From the NCBI RefSeq assembly GCF_900109145.1, contig NZ_FNYY01000009.1, positions 124,001 to 188,000 on the forward strand: 64,000 nt of DNA, written 5' to 3'. The notes below the pieces were generated by a model. It was not told where the DNA came from and ran no database searches. It saw only the letters and a list, made by a program, of their open reading frames with translations. This stretch comes from Marinovum algicola. GTDB lineage: Bacteria > Pseudomonadota > Alphaproteobacteria > Rhodobacterales > Rhodobacteraceae. Position 1 is the stretch's first letter; each line of letters begins with the position of its first letter. Made by a program: the position numbers and the translations under genes. Positions 45,338-53,942 of the stretch are shown here, piece by piece.

Positions 45338-46564
45338 ATGTATGACTTGGCAATCATTTGGGACTGGATCGCCTTTTCTGTGCGATGGCTCCACATCATC
45401 ACCGCGATGGCCTGGATCGGCGCCTCGTTCTACTTCGTGGCGCTCGACCTGATGCTGAAGCCCAATCCGAACCTGCCCGACGGCGCGCATGGCGAGGAAT
45501 GGGAGGTGCATGGCGGCGGCTTCTATCACACCGTCAAATACCTCGTGGCGCCGGCCGAGATGCCCGAGCATCTGACCTGGCACAAATGGCAGAGCTATTC
45601 GACCTGGCTGTCGGGCGCCGTACTGTTGATGATCATCTATTGGGTCGGCGGCGAGCTCTTTCTGATCGATCCGACCAAGGCCGATCTGTCGCTGTGGCAG
45701 GCGATCCTGATTTCCGGCGGCTCGCTCACCATCGGCTGGATAGCCTATGACTTCCTCTGCAAGTCCAAGCTGGGCGAAACTCCGACGCTGCTGATGCTGC
45801 TGCTGTTTGCCATCCTCGTGGCAATGTCCTGGGGCTACAACCAGATATTCACCGGCCGCGCGGCGCTCCTGCACCTCGGCGCCTTTACCGCGACGATCAT
45901 GACCGCCAATGTGTTCTTCCAGATCATGCCGAACCAGCGCATCGTGGTGAACGACCTCAAGGAAGGCCGCACCCCGGACGCCAAATACGGCAAGATCGCC
46001 AAGCTGCGCTCGACCCACAACAACTATCTGACGCTGCCGGTCGTCTTCCTGATGCTGTCCAACCACTACCCGCTGGCCTTTGCCACCGAGTACGCCTGGA
46101 TCATTGCCAGCCTGATCTTTCTGACCGGTGTCACCATCCGGCATTACTTCAATACCATGCACCGCACCGGCAAGGGCCCGCATTGGACCTGGGCGGTCAC
46201 CGTGATCATCATGCTGGTCATCGCCTGGCTGTCGATCGTGCCCAGCATGGACAGTTACGAGGAATCCCAGGCCCGGGCGCTGACCCCCTACGAGCAGAAG
46301 TTCGCCTCGGCCGAAGGCTTCGCCGAGGCCTATGACACCGTGGTCGGCAATTGCTCGATGTGCCACGCGCGAGAGCCGGTCTGGGAGGGGCTGCACTGGG
46401 CGCCCAAGGGGATCTTTCTGGAAACCGAGGCCGATGTCGCGCGCAATGCGCAGCAGGTATTTCTGCAAGCCGGGGTCAGCCACGCCATGCCGCCGCCCAA
46501 CGCGATCCAGATGGATGAGGCGGACCGCCGGACCCTCGTTGCCTGGTATCGCGACGGCCTTTAG
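45338..46564 (+). CDS. puuD: Membrane urate oxidase with C-terminal cytochrome c (PuuD)
   Basis: This 408-residue protein oxidises urate to 5-hydroxyisourate and passes electrons to its own cytochrome c domain rather than making hydrogen peroxide. The N-terminal 310 residues hold about eight spans (IAFSVRWLHIITAMAWIGASFYFV opens the first). The tail has the heme motif C339-S-M-C-H343 and a probable axial methionine M384 in HAMPPPN. The ATG at 45338 follows GGGAG; the frame is open to 45251. It starts the three-enzyme path PuuD, UraH, UraD. Confidence 0.93.
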   Translation: MYDLAIIWDWIAFSVRWLHIITAMAWIGASFYFVALDLMLKPNPNLPDGAHGEEWEVHGGGFYHTVKYLVAPAEMPEHLTWHKWQSYSTWLSGAVLLMIIYWVGGELFLIDPTKADLSLWQAILISGGSLTIGWIAYDFLCKSKLGETPTLLMLLLFAILVAMSWGYNQIFTGRAALLHLGAFTATIMTANVFFQIMPNQRIVVNDLKEGRTPDAKYGKIAKLRSTHNNYLTLPVVFLMLSNHYPLAFATEYAWIIASLIFLTGVTIRHYFNTMHRTGKGPHWTWAVTVIIMLVIAWLSIVPSMDSYEESQARALTPYEQKFASAEGFAEAYDTVVGNCSMCHAREPVWEGLHWAPKGIFLETEADVARNAQQVFLQAGVSHAMPPPNAIQMDEADRRTLVAWYRDGL

Positions 46565-46573
46565 GGTTGAACA

Positions 46574-46608
46574 CCGGGGCGCAAGCGTATTCACTTGACG
46601 CGCCCCGG
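46574..46608 (+). terminator. Hairpin after puuD
   Basis: CCGGGGCGC and GCGCCCCGG pair perfectly with a 17-base loop, ten bases past the puuD stop. No T-run follows, so it may be only a partial terminator before glxA-like. Confidence 0.45.
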
Positions 46609-46711
46609 CCGCGCCGAACCTGGCGGATCGACCCGATCCCGCCGCGGTGCGGGCGGGTGCCTCCGCAACCGGCTGGCCGCATGTCGGCACGACTTACCAC
46701 GGCAGGTCCCG

Positions 46712-47740
46712 ATGCCAGAAAAACCGCGCGCCGCAGCCAGGAACCGCCTGGCGCTGATCCCCGAAGGCGCGTTCAGCTATCCGATCGACCGGCCCGGACC
46801 CACACGGTGGTTCGGGTTTCTGCTGTTGCCCGAGTTCACGCTTCTGGCTTTCAGCTCGGCCATCGATCCGCTCAGGATTGCCAATCAACTCGCCGGCAAG
46901 CCGCTTTACGGCTGGCTCGTGCTGTCCGAGGACGGCCAGCCGGTGCCCGCCTCTGCCGGGCTTGAGATCTCGGCGCAGGCCGGTCTCGAGGCGCTCGACC
47001 CGGGCGTGCACCTGTTTGTCTGCTCCGGCAATCGCGGCACCGAGGTCGCCACGGACCGTGCCCTGGCCGCGATCCGCAAGCACAGCCGCTTTGGCGGCGC
47101 GGTCGGCGGCATCTGTACCGGCGCCGCCACGTTGGCACGGGCCGGCCTGCTGGACGGCAAACGGTTCACTCTGCACTGGGAGAACCAGCCGGGGTTCACC
47201 GAGGCCTTTCCCGACCTCGAGCCAAGCAGCACGCGGGTGGAAAGGGACGGAACGCTGCTGACCTGTGGTGGCGGATCGGCCGCCACCGACATGATGGTCG
47301 ACATCATCGCCGCGGATTACGGCCGGGACTTTGCCATCGCTGTCGCCGACATGTGCCTGAACGCCCCCGCACCCGCGCCCGACCGCGAACAGCGCTCATC
47401 CATCGCCAAGGCGATCAGCTCGCGCAACGCCCGGCTGCTGCATGTGCTCAGATCGATGTATGCTCATATCGAAGAGCCGCTGACGCTTGACGGGTTGGCC
47501 GAGAATGCCGGAATTTCGCGGCGCCAACTGGAGCGGCTGTTCCGCCTGTTCCTGAAGGAATCCCCCGCCACCACCTATCGCAACATCCGCCTCGACCGGG
47601 CGCATTCGCTGCTGGCCGAGACCGACATGAGCGTGATGGAAATCGCGCTGGCCACCGGGTTCAGCGATGTCGCCCTGCTGGCGCGGCACTACAAGGCCCG
47701 CTTCGGGCAGACGCCTTACGGCAAACGCGGCAAGAAATGA
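46712..47740 (+). CDS. GlxA-type regulator (DJ-1/PfpI plus AraC domain)
   Basis: This 342-residue regulator joins a class I glutamine-amidotransferase-like DJ-1/PfpI sensor (about 25-200; nucleophile-elbow cysteine in GGICTGAATLA) to an AraC-type double helix-turn-helix (about 230-335; ISRRQLERLFRLFLKESPATTY). The ATG at 46712 is chosen for the AGGTC site; the frame opens at 46595. Relatives control choline, carnitine and amino-acid catabolism, usually as activators. Its place after puuD suggests purine or glyoxylate-linked genes as targets, but the effector is unknown. Confidence 0.87.
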   Translation: MPEKPRAAARNRLALIPEGAFSYPIDRPGPTRWFGFLLLPEFTLLAFSSAIDPLRIANQLAGKPLYGWLVLSEDGQPVPASAGLEISAQAGLEALDPGVHLFVCSGNRGTEVATDRALAAIRKHSRFGGAVGGICTGAATLARAGLLDGKRFTLHWENQPGFTEAFPDLEPSSTRVERDGTLLTCGGGSAATDMMVDIIAADYGRDFAIAVADMCLNAPAPAPDREQRSSIAKAISSRNARLLHVLRSMYAHIEEPLTLDGLAENAGISRRQLERLFRLFLKESPATTYRNIRLDRAHSLLAETDMSVMEIALATGFSDVALLARHYKARFGQTPYGKRGKK

Positions 47741-47756
47741 CCACCGCCGCTCCGCG

Positions 47757-47892
47757 CAGGGCAGCAACGGTTCGATCCGCGCCCAACTCTTGTCGTCCAA
47801 CCAGAAAAGACTGCTCATCAAGATGCCCTCCTGCACATCTTGATCCACAGAAACACCAGACCGGGAACCATCTTGTTGAGTGCAGACCCTAG
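47757..47892 (-). mobile_element. Remnant of an IS5-like insertion sequence (left end and transposase start)
   Basis: On the minus strand an ATG at 47818 preceded by AGGAGG opens MSSLFWLDDKSWARIEPLLP, the N-terminus typical of IS5-family transposases. After that, at about 47757, the frame continues only into antisense sequence of the upstream gene, so the rest is deleted. GGGTCTGCACTCAACAAG at the outer edge (47892 downward) looks like a terminal inverted repeat; it abuts the stop codon of the regulator at 47889-48593. Coordinates are approximate. Confidence 0.6.
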
Positions 47893-48593
47893 GGATCCTG
47901 GGTGCCGACAAACATCCGGTCTTTGGCGGCGGTGATGTGGTGGCGCATGGTGGCCGCCGCGACCTCGGGCTGCTGTAGGCGGATCGCCTCGAGCACGGCG
48001 CGGTGTTCGGCCAGCACCAGATCCTGGCGCCCCGGGGTGTCGAGCAGCGTCAGCGACCGCGAGAGCTTGACGCCAAAGCCGATCTGTTCGCCGAGGGATT
48101 CGAGCACCGAGGCAAAGAACGGGTTTTTCGAGGCCCGCGCAATGGCCAGGTGCAGCTTCTGGTCCGCCTCGACGCCGAGCGCATTCTGCGCATAGGTCTG
48201 CTCCATCTCGCGGTAGGCCTGATCCATCGCCGCCAGATCCTCGTCATCGCGTCGCCGCGCCGCCCAGGCCGCCGCCGCGCCTTCGACATCGATGCGGAAT
48301 TCGTAACAGCGCTGCACATCCGACACCGAGTCCAGCGGCACAAAGCTGATCAATTGCCGGTCGGGCCGCCGCAGTACATAGCTGCCCGATCCACGGCGCG
48401 ACTGGACGATCCCGTCATCGCGCAGCCGCGACAGTGCCGCGCGCACAATCGGGCGAGACACGCCGAAGGTCTGGGCCAGGAGCTCTTCTGCGGGCAACCG
48501 GCTGTGGACCGGATATTCCTCTTCGAGGATCTTGGCCAGTAGCTGGTCGTAGACTTGATCCGCCAGTGAGGGGCGCCGGGTCTCTGACAACAT
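47889..48593 (-). CDS. GntR-family regulator with FCD domain (FadR type)
   Basis: This 234-residue regulator has a winged helix at about 8-75 (LPAEELLAQTFGVSRPIVRAALSRLRDDGIV) and an FCD domain with the usual histidine-rich metal/ligand pocket (EFRIDVEGAAA, HLAIARASKN, EHRAVLEAI, MRHHITAAKDRM). AAGGAG precedes the ATG. It lies 172 bases downstream of the TTT transporter genes on the same strand and probably controls them. Its stop codon lies at the edge of the IS remnant, so the last two or three residues may have been altered by the insertion. Confidence 0.88.
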   Translation of the reverse strand: MLSETRRPSLADQVYDQLLAKILEEEYPVHSRLPAEELLAQTFGVSRPIVRAALSRLRDDGIVQSRRGSGSYVLRRPDRQLISFVPLDSVSDVQRCYEFRIDVEGAAAAWAARRRDDEDLAAMDQAYREMEQTYAQNALGVEADQKLHLAIARASKNPFFASVLESLGEQIGFGVKLSRSLTLLDTPGRQDLVLAEHRAVLEAIRLQQPEVAAATMRHHITAAKDRMFVGTQDP

Positions 48594-48765
48594 GGTCTCC
48601 TTTGGCTTGGGTTTGACACGAGTCTACACCGGGCAGGCGCCGGATGTCCCTTATAAGACACCGGCGCCCGGTTGTAACGGCCTGTCCCTGCCAAACCGCA
48701 TGTCCGGTGCCGCCCCCGAAACGCTAACCCTGCGGTCCCGGAGACGGCCTTGACGCGGACGCGCC

Positions 48766-50292
48766 TTACCCGGCCTCTGCCGGCGCCGGCTTGTCGGCCG
48801 GTTTGCGGATCACCAGGAAGTAGACAAAGACCAGCGTCAGCACGACAAAGAACAGGCTGTCGGGATTGGTGAAGAAGGTCGTCGGATCGCCGTTCGACAG
48901 CGCCAGCGAGCGGCGCAGGAACTCCTCCAGGTTGGGCCCGAGGATATAACCTAGCAGCATGGTGATCACCGGGAAGCCGTTGCGCCGCAGGTAGAAGGCC
49001 AGCACACCCATGCCAAGCGCCATGAACATCTGAAAGGTGGAATAGGTCGCGACATAGCTGCCCACCACGGCCAGAAGGGCAATGACGGCATAAAGCACGT
49101 CCTTGCGCACCGAGACGATGCGGATGAAATACGGCCCGATCAGGTAGAGCGTCAGCGGAATGAGCACCACGGCGGAAAACAGCAGCGCGGCCAGCATCGG
49201 CGCGATCAGACCGGCCTGATCCGACATCAGCTGCGGCCCCGGTTGAATGCCGTTGATCACCAGCACGCCCAGCATGATCGCGGTGATCGGATCGCCGGGG
49301 ATGCCGAAGGTCAGCATCGGCACCATCGCCCCGCCGCAAACCGCGTTGTTGGCGCTCTCCGAGGCGGCGATGCCCTTGGGGTTGCCCTTGCCGAAGGTCT
49401 CGGGCGCGTCCGAGGTGCGCACCGCCTCGGTATAGGCGAGGAAAGAGCCCATCGAACCGCCCGCCCCCGGCAGCGTGCCAACGAAATAGCCGATCAGGCA
49501 GGACTTGAAGTAACAGCCAAAGCCGATCTTGCGGATGTCAGAGAGCGGCGGCAGGAAATCGCGGCGCCTGATCCTGACCTTCTCGGCGGCCGCTGCGGCG
49601 GCGCTGATATCGCGCGACGAGGCGGCTTGCATCAGCACCTCGGCAATGGCGAAGGTGCCGATGATCACCGGCATCAGATCGATCCCCGCGGTCAGGTTGG
49701 AATAGCCATAGGTGAAGCGGGTGATCGGCTCCATCGCGTCAAGCCCGACGGTGGCCAGCATCAGCCCGATACAGGCGGCCAGACCGGCCTGCGGAATGCG
49801 GCCGCGCTGCGCGATCACCACGACGATCAGCGCGAATGCCAGGAGAGAGAATTTGCCGGTGGTCTTCACCAGGAGCGACAGCTCGGCCACGAAGGGCGCG
49901 ACCGCGATCAGCAGCAGCGCGCCGACCGCGCCGCCGAACATCGAGCCCAGCGCCGCATGGCCCAGCGCCAGCGCGCCCTTGCCCTGCTGCTGCATCGGAT
50001 AGCCGTCCAGCGCGGTCATCATCGACGAGGGCGCGCCGGGAATGTTGATGGTGGTGGCGGTGATCGAGCCGCCGCACATGCCGGCCATGTAGATGCTGGC
50101 GCAGGCCATCAGCGCGGTCTCGACGTTGAGCGTGTAGGTCAGCGGCAGCAGAAGCGCCATCGCCAGGGTCGCGGTCAGCCCGGGAATGGCGGCAAAGATG
50201 GTGCCGATCACGAAGCCGAGGATCACGTAGGTCAGATTGAACGGATCGAGCAGCAGGGAGAAGCTGTTGATGACAAGAAGAATGAAATCCAT
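48766..50292 (-). CDS. tctA: Tripartite tricarboxylate transporter large permease
   Basis: This 508-residue inner-membrane protein has about 12 spans and the TctA repeats: GLTATLAMALLLPLTY and GGSITATTINIPGAPSS near the N-terminus, and GTLPGAGGSMGSFLAY with the related proline-glycine motif in the second half (GGAMVPMLTFGIPGDPITAIMLG). It is the sodium- or proton-coupled pore of the TTT system with the neighbouring TctB and TctC. Gap to TctB is three bases. Confidence 0.94.
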   Translation of the reverse strand: MDFILLVINSFSLLLDPFNLTYVILGFVIGTIFAAIPGLTATLAMALLLPLTYTLNVETALMACASIYMAGMCGGSITATTINIPGAPSSMMTALDGYPMQQQGKGALALGHAALGSMFGGAVGALLLIAVAPFVAELSLLVKTTGKFSLLAFALIVVVIAQRGRIPQAGLAACIGLMLATVGLDAMEPITRFTYGYSNLTAGIDLMPVIIGTFAIAEVLMQAASSRDISAAAAAAEKVRIRRRDFLPPLSDIRKIGFGCYFKSCLIGYFVGTLPGAGGSMGSFLAYTEAVRTSDAPETFGKGNPKGIAASESANNAVCGGAMVPMLTFGIPGDPITAIMLGVLVINGIQPGPQLMSDQAGLIAPMLAALLFSAVVLIPLTLYLIGPYFIRIVSVRKDVLYAVIALLAVVGSYVATYSTFQMFMALGMGVLAFYLRRNGFPVITMLLGYILGPNLEEFLRRSLALSNGDPTTFFTNPDSLFFVVLTLVFVYFLVIRKPADKPAPAEAG

Positions 50293-50295
50293 GAG

Positions 50296-50745
50296 TTACC
50301 CCCACAGCGTCGGGAGGCGAACCCCGAACAATTGCTGGAACATGACATAGGCGACGCCGGTGATGACCGCGGAGATGGCGGCCTTGATCACAAGCTTTTC
50401 GAAAGACGAGAAGATCACGATCAGCGCAAAGACGAAGAGGCCCGACGAGAGGAAGTACCCCAGCGGCTTGAAGGCGACGATATAGGCAAAAATCGCCGCA
50501 CCGACCCAGAGATGGGTATAGCTGCGCGGCCCCTCGGTCGCGGCGGCATCGGCGCCTTCGCGCAGTTTCTGAACGATCAGGATGCCGGCAAAGACGATGG
50601 CCGCGCCGCCCACCAGGATGGGAAAGAACGATGGCGTCAGACCGCCATCGGAGGTCGGCGCACCGAGGCTCAGGGCCGAAATGAAATATCCGACAGACAC
50701 TGCCAGAGTGACATAGAGAAATACCAGGTGTCTGTTAAAGAGCAT
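50296..50745 (-). CDS. tctB: Tripartite tricarboxylate transporter small permease
   Basis: This 149-residue membrane protein has four hydrophobic spans and the usual TctB patterns (GLTPSFFPILVGGAAIVFAG, then FKPLGYFLSSGLFVFAL). The start is the ATG at 50745 (MLFNRHLVFLYVTLAV), preceded by GGGAG; the frame is open to 50811. It lies between TctC and TctA. Confidence 0.9.
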   Translation of the reverse strand: MLFNRHLVFLYVTLAVSVGYFISALSLGAPTSDGGLTPSFFPILVGGAAIVFAGILIVQKLREGADAAATEGPRSYTHLWVGAAIFAYIVAFKPLGYFLSSGLFVFALIVIFSSFEKLVIKAAISAVITGVAYVMFQQLFGVRLPTLWG

Positions 50746-50848
50746 CGTCTTCTCCCGCGATGGGTGTGGTAAAATCGGAAGGGCCGGAGGCTTGCGCCGC
50801 CGGCCGGACATGTCTCCGGCCGGGGACCGGAGACATGATGGGCGTGGC

Positions 50849-51814
50849 TTACAGGTTCAGCTCGTCCATGAGTGTGAAGGTCTTGTCCTGAAGCGCATCG
50901 ATCCAGCTGACGACCTCGTCAGACCCCAGCCAGTCGGCGGTCACACCGACCTGTGCCAGCCAGTCCTGGAACTCGGCGCTGTCATAGGCGGCCTTGAAGG
51001 TCGTCTCGAGCGTGTCGATCGCGTCATCGGGGGTGTTCGCGGGGGCCGCGAGCACGATGAAGCTGCCGGTCTGAAGATCATAACCCTTGGATTTCAGCGT
51101 CGGAACGTCGGTATAGGTGGCGTTCTGCACCGAGGTCAGCTCGACCACGCCCTTGGCGTCGCCCGACGACAGGATGCCGCTGAAATCGCCCAGCGAGGAG
51201 ATCGCCGCGTCAAGCTCGCCCGAGAGCAGCGCCTCGGCTTCGGCACTCGACGAGCCGGCATAGGTGATGACGTTGAAATCGACGTCCAGCAGCTTTTCCA
51301 GTTGCATCGCCGAGAGATACGGGCCCGAGCCCTTGGGCGCCACGCCGAGCGTGACGGTGCCGGGGTTTGCCTTGGCCCGTTCGACCAGTTCCTCGAAGGT
51401 GTTGATGCCGGTGTGCTTGGACACGACGATCGCATCGGCCTCGGAGGTGATGCGGGCGATCGGCGTCATGTTGTCGAGCGAATAGCCCGGCACCATCTGA
51501 CCGCGCGGCAGGGTGATGACGCTGTCATAGGTCAGCACGCCGACGGTGTGGCCATCGGGGCGCGCACTGGTCATCTGGATCAGGCCGGTGGCCGTCACGG
51601 CGCCGGCGATGTTTTCCACATAGATCGACTTCGGCAGATCCTGCTCGGCGATGTTGCTGATCTTGCGCGAGATCGCATCGGCGCCACCGCCTGCGGGCCA
51701 GGGCACGATCAGGCGAATGTCCCGGGTGGGGAAATCCGCCGCAGCGACCGATGTGCCAATGATACAGGCACCAAGTGCCAGCGCGAGTTTGCTTTTCAGG
51801 CTTTGGGAAATCAT
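50849..51814 (-). CDS. tctC: Tripartite tricarboxylate transporter binding protein
   Basis: This 321-residue periplasmic binding protein has a signal peptide (MISQSLKSKLALALGACIIG..., cleavage near AAA-DF) and the family core: IRLIVPWPAGGGADAISRKI at about 33-52, then TRLP-like segments, GVAPKGSGPYLSAMQL and VTADWLGSDEVVSWI near the end. TctC proteins bind carboxylates through water-mediated contacts; the ligand here is unknown. The adjacent KGSADH and RraA-like genes suggest a sugar acid or hydroxy-dicarboxylate. Confidence 0.93.
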   Translation of the reverse strand: MISQSLKSKLALALGACIIGTSVAAADFPTRDIRLIVPWPAGGGADAISRKISNIAEQDLPKSIYVENIAGAVTATGLIQMTSARPDGHTVGVLTYDSVITLPRGQMVPGYSLDNMTPIARITSEADAIVVSKHTGINTFEELVERAKANPGTVTLGVAPKGSGPYLSAMQLEKLLDVDFNVITYAGSSSAEAEALLSGELDAAISSLGDFSGILSSGDAKGVVELTSVQNATYTDVPTLKSKGYDLQTGSFIVLAAPANTPDDAIDTLETTFKAAYDSAEFQDWLAQVGVTADWLGSDEVVSWIDALQDKTFTLMDELNL

Positions 51815-52350
51815 AGACCTGTTCCTCCTTCACAGATGTCGTCATCCAGATAAATCTGGCCGTTTGAATGCACCGATTGGCCTGACGACGCGAAGGCCTC
51901 GCCAGTGCGGTTTCGGTTTTGTCTTTGGTGGGGGCGCGAAACCGGACTGTCGGTCCGACCTCACGTGCGCGCTGCGGCATCGACAAGGCGCGACATATGT
52001 CATCGCCGTGCCGGACCTTGCGCCTTCCGAAGCGGGCTTGCGCCACGCTCCCGATGCGACTGATAACACCCTCCCATATATTACCCAGCCGGGGCCGCCT
52101 CGAAGTGTCGCCGGATCAGACCGGACGCTCCAGGAGGCTTGAGTCACATTACTGAATAGCTTTTTACAAATCAACGGAAAAAGTTACTAATTATCCGCAA
52201 TTTTTACGCATTTCTTGCAAAATCTGTCTACTTTAGCGACAAATATAGACGAAACCTGACAGGTCTTTGGCGATTGGGACGCCTGTTGACAAGATCTGTA
52301 AGGCCGGACCTGCGGAGCGCCTCGGATCAGGTCCCGCAATGTGACGGCGC
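51815..52350. other. Long non-coding stretch upstream of tctC
   Basis: No convincing gene is present. Next to tctC, CCAGAT-AA-ATCTGG (51846-51859) is a perfect 14-base palindrome 31 bases before the tctC ATG and a good operator candidate for the FadR-type regulator. CGGTTTCG (51908-51915) and CGAAACCG (51937-51944) could pair across 21 bases. Bases 52141-52260 are AT-rich against the GC-rich surroundings. A long tctC leader or an unannotated small RNA is possible; nothing proves either. Confidence 0.45.
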
Positions 52351-52398
52351 GAAACAAAAATGGCCCGCCAACCGCATCGGAACGCGGCGGCGGGCCAT
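52351..52398 (-). terminator. Intrinsic terminator of the RraA-like/KGSADH operon
   Basis: ATGGCCCGCC (52360-52369) and GGCGGGCCAT (52389-52398) pair perfectly, with an inner CCGC/GCGG stem. On the minus strand TTTTTGTTTC follows. It lies 23 bases past the KGSADH stop and separates this operon from tctCBA. Confidence 0.85.
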
Positions 52399-52420
52399 GA
52401 GGTGCCGATCCGGGAGAAGG

Positions 52421-53941
52421 TCAGACCTTCACAAGATCGGCCGGGAGGAGCTCGTCGGGGAGGTTCTGGTAACACACCGGCCGCAGGAAACGGCGAATCG
52501 ACAGCGTGCCGACGGAGGTTGCGCCAAAGTTGGTGCTGGCCGGGTACGGCCCGCCGTGCACCATGGCGTCGCAGACCTCGACCCCGGTGGGGAAACCATT
52601 GGCCAGAACCCGGCCGGCCATGCGCTCGAGCAGCGGCAACAGCGCGCGCGCCAGCTCGATGTCTTCGGCCTCCATCTGAAGCGTCGCGGTCAGCTGCCCT
52701 TTGAAGCTCTGCGCGATCTGTGTCATCTGCGCGGCGTCCGCCACCCGGATCACCAGCCCGAGCGGGCCAAAGACCTCTTCCGACAGCGCCTCGTTCTCGA
52801 GCCAGTCGCCAGCGGACACCTCGAACAGGCAAGGCGCGGCCGCGCGGCCCTCGCAGGCGGTGCTCAGCAGGGATTTGACGCCGGCGCCTTCGGCCACCCG
52901 GCGGGCGCCGTCGCGATAGGCCGCGGCCATGCCATCGGTCAGCATGGTCTGGGCGGCAACCGCCTTCAGCCCCTCGGTCGCCGATTGCACGAAGGCATCC
53001 GCCTCCGGCCCGTCGATCACGATGGCAATGCCGGGATTGGTGCAGAACTGACCGACCCCCATGGTCAGGCTTCCGGCCCAGCCGGTCCCCAGCTCCACGC
53101 CCCGGGCCGAGGCCGCTTGCGGCAGAACGAACATCGGATTGACGCTGCCCAGCTCGCCGAAGAACGGGATCGGCTCGCGGCGGGCAGCGCAGAGGTCAAA
53201 GAGCGCCCGTCCGCCGCCGAGACTGCCGGTGAAACCGACCGCCTTGATCCGGGGGTCCGTCACCAGTGCCTCGCCCACGGCGCGGCTGCCGCCCTGGACA
53301 AGACTGAAGATGCCCGCGTCCATTCCGAGCGCGTCCAGCGCCACGACGATGGCATCCGCGACGACTTCGCCGGTGCCGGGGTGCGCGCCATGGCCCTTGA
53401 CGACCACCGGACAGCCGGCGGCCAGCGCGGCGGCGGTGTCGCCGCCGGCGGTGGAAAAGGCGAGCGGGAAGTTGGAGGCGCCGAAGACCGCCACCGGGCC
53501 GACCGGGCGCGGCATCATCCGCAGATCCGGGCGCGGCAGGGGCTGACGCTCGGGCAGGGCCGCGTCGTGGCGGCGGTCGAGGTAATCGCCCTTCAGGACA
53601 TGCTCGGCAAACAGCCGCAGCTGGCCGGTGGTCCGGCCGCGCTCGCCCTCGAGCCGTGCCGCGGGCAGGCCGGTTTCGGCGCTGCCGATTTCGGTGATCT
53701 GCGCGCCGCGGGCGTCGATCTCGTCGGCGATGGTGGTCAGAAGCCGCGCCCGGGCCTCGCGGCTGGTGGCGGCAAATCCGGCAAAGGCGGCCTCGGCCGC
53801 CGCGCAGGCCTCGGCTACCAGCTCGGGCGTGCCAGCCGAAAACTCAAAGGTGCTGCCGCTGGCCGGAGCGGAGGAGAACCGCGCCGACGCGCCGACGCGC
53901 TTGCCTGCGATCCAGTGATCTCCGTGGGGCGTAAAAGTCAT
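52421..53941 (-). CDS. Alpha-ketoglutaric semialdehyde dehydrogenase, second copy
   Basis: This 506-residue paralogue of the enzyme at 7824-9335 is colinear to the residue: N157, K182, E263 and C300 fall at the same numbers, and residues 101-195 are nearly identical. The reaction is 2-oxoglutarate semialdehyde to 2-oxoglutarate. It is paired one base downstream with an RraA-like gene rather than with sugar-acid dehydratases, and shares no operon with the first copy. A separate inducer and a different upstream route to the same semialdehyde are likely. Confidence 0.86.
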   Translation of the reverse strand: MTFTPHGDHWIAGKRVGASARFSSAPASGSTFEFSAGTPELVAEACAAAEAAFAGFAATSREARARLLTTIADEIDARGAQITEIGSAETGLPAARLEGERGRTTGQLRLFAEHVLKGDYLDRRHDAALPERQPLPRPDLRMMPRPVGPVAVFGASNFPLAFSTAGGDTAAALAAGCPVVVKGHGAHPGTGEVVADAIVVALDALGMDAGIFSLVQGGSRAVGEALVTDPRIKAVGFTGSLGGGRALFDLCAARREPIPFFGELGSVNPMFVLPQAASARGVELGTGWAGSLTMGVGQFCTNPGIAIVIDGPEADAFVQSATEGLKAVAAQTMLTDGMAAAYRDGARRVAEGAGVKSLLSTACEGRAAAPCLFEVSAGDWLENEALSEEVFGPLGLVIRVADAAQMTQIAQSFKGQLTATLQMEAEDIELARALLPLLERMAGRVLANGFPTGVEVCDAMVHGGPYPASTNFGATSVGTLSIRRFLRPVCYQNLPDELLPADLVKV

Positions 53942-53942
53942 G

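Noticed and set aside
48636-48668. GGCGCCGG/CCGGCGCC hairpin between tctA and the FadR-type gene as a terminator
   Set aside because: The stem is perfect but the loop is 17 bases and no T-run follows on the minus strand. It may be an operator region (CTTATAAG lies in the loop), but neither reading is supported enough to annotate.
51842-52174. A 110-codon minus-strand frame upstream of tctC
   Set aside because: Arg/Pro-rich, no ribosome site, no recognisable fold, and interrupted by the palindrome at the operator position.
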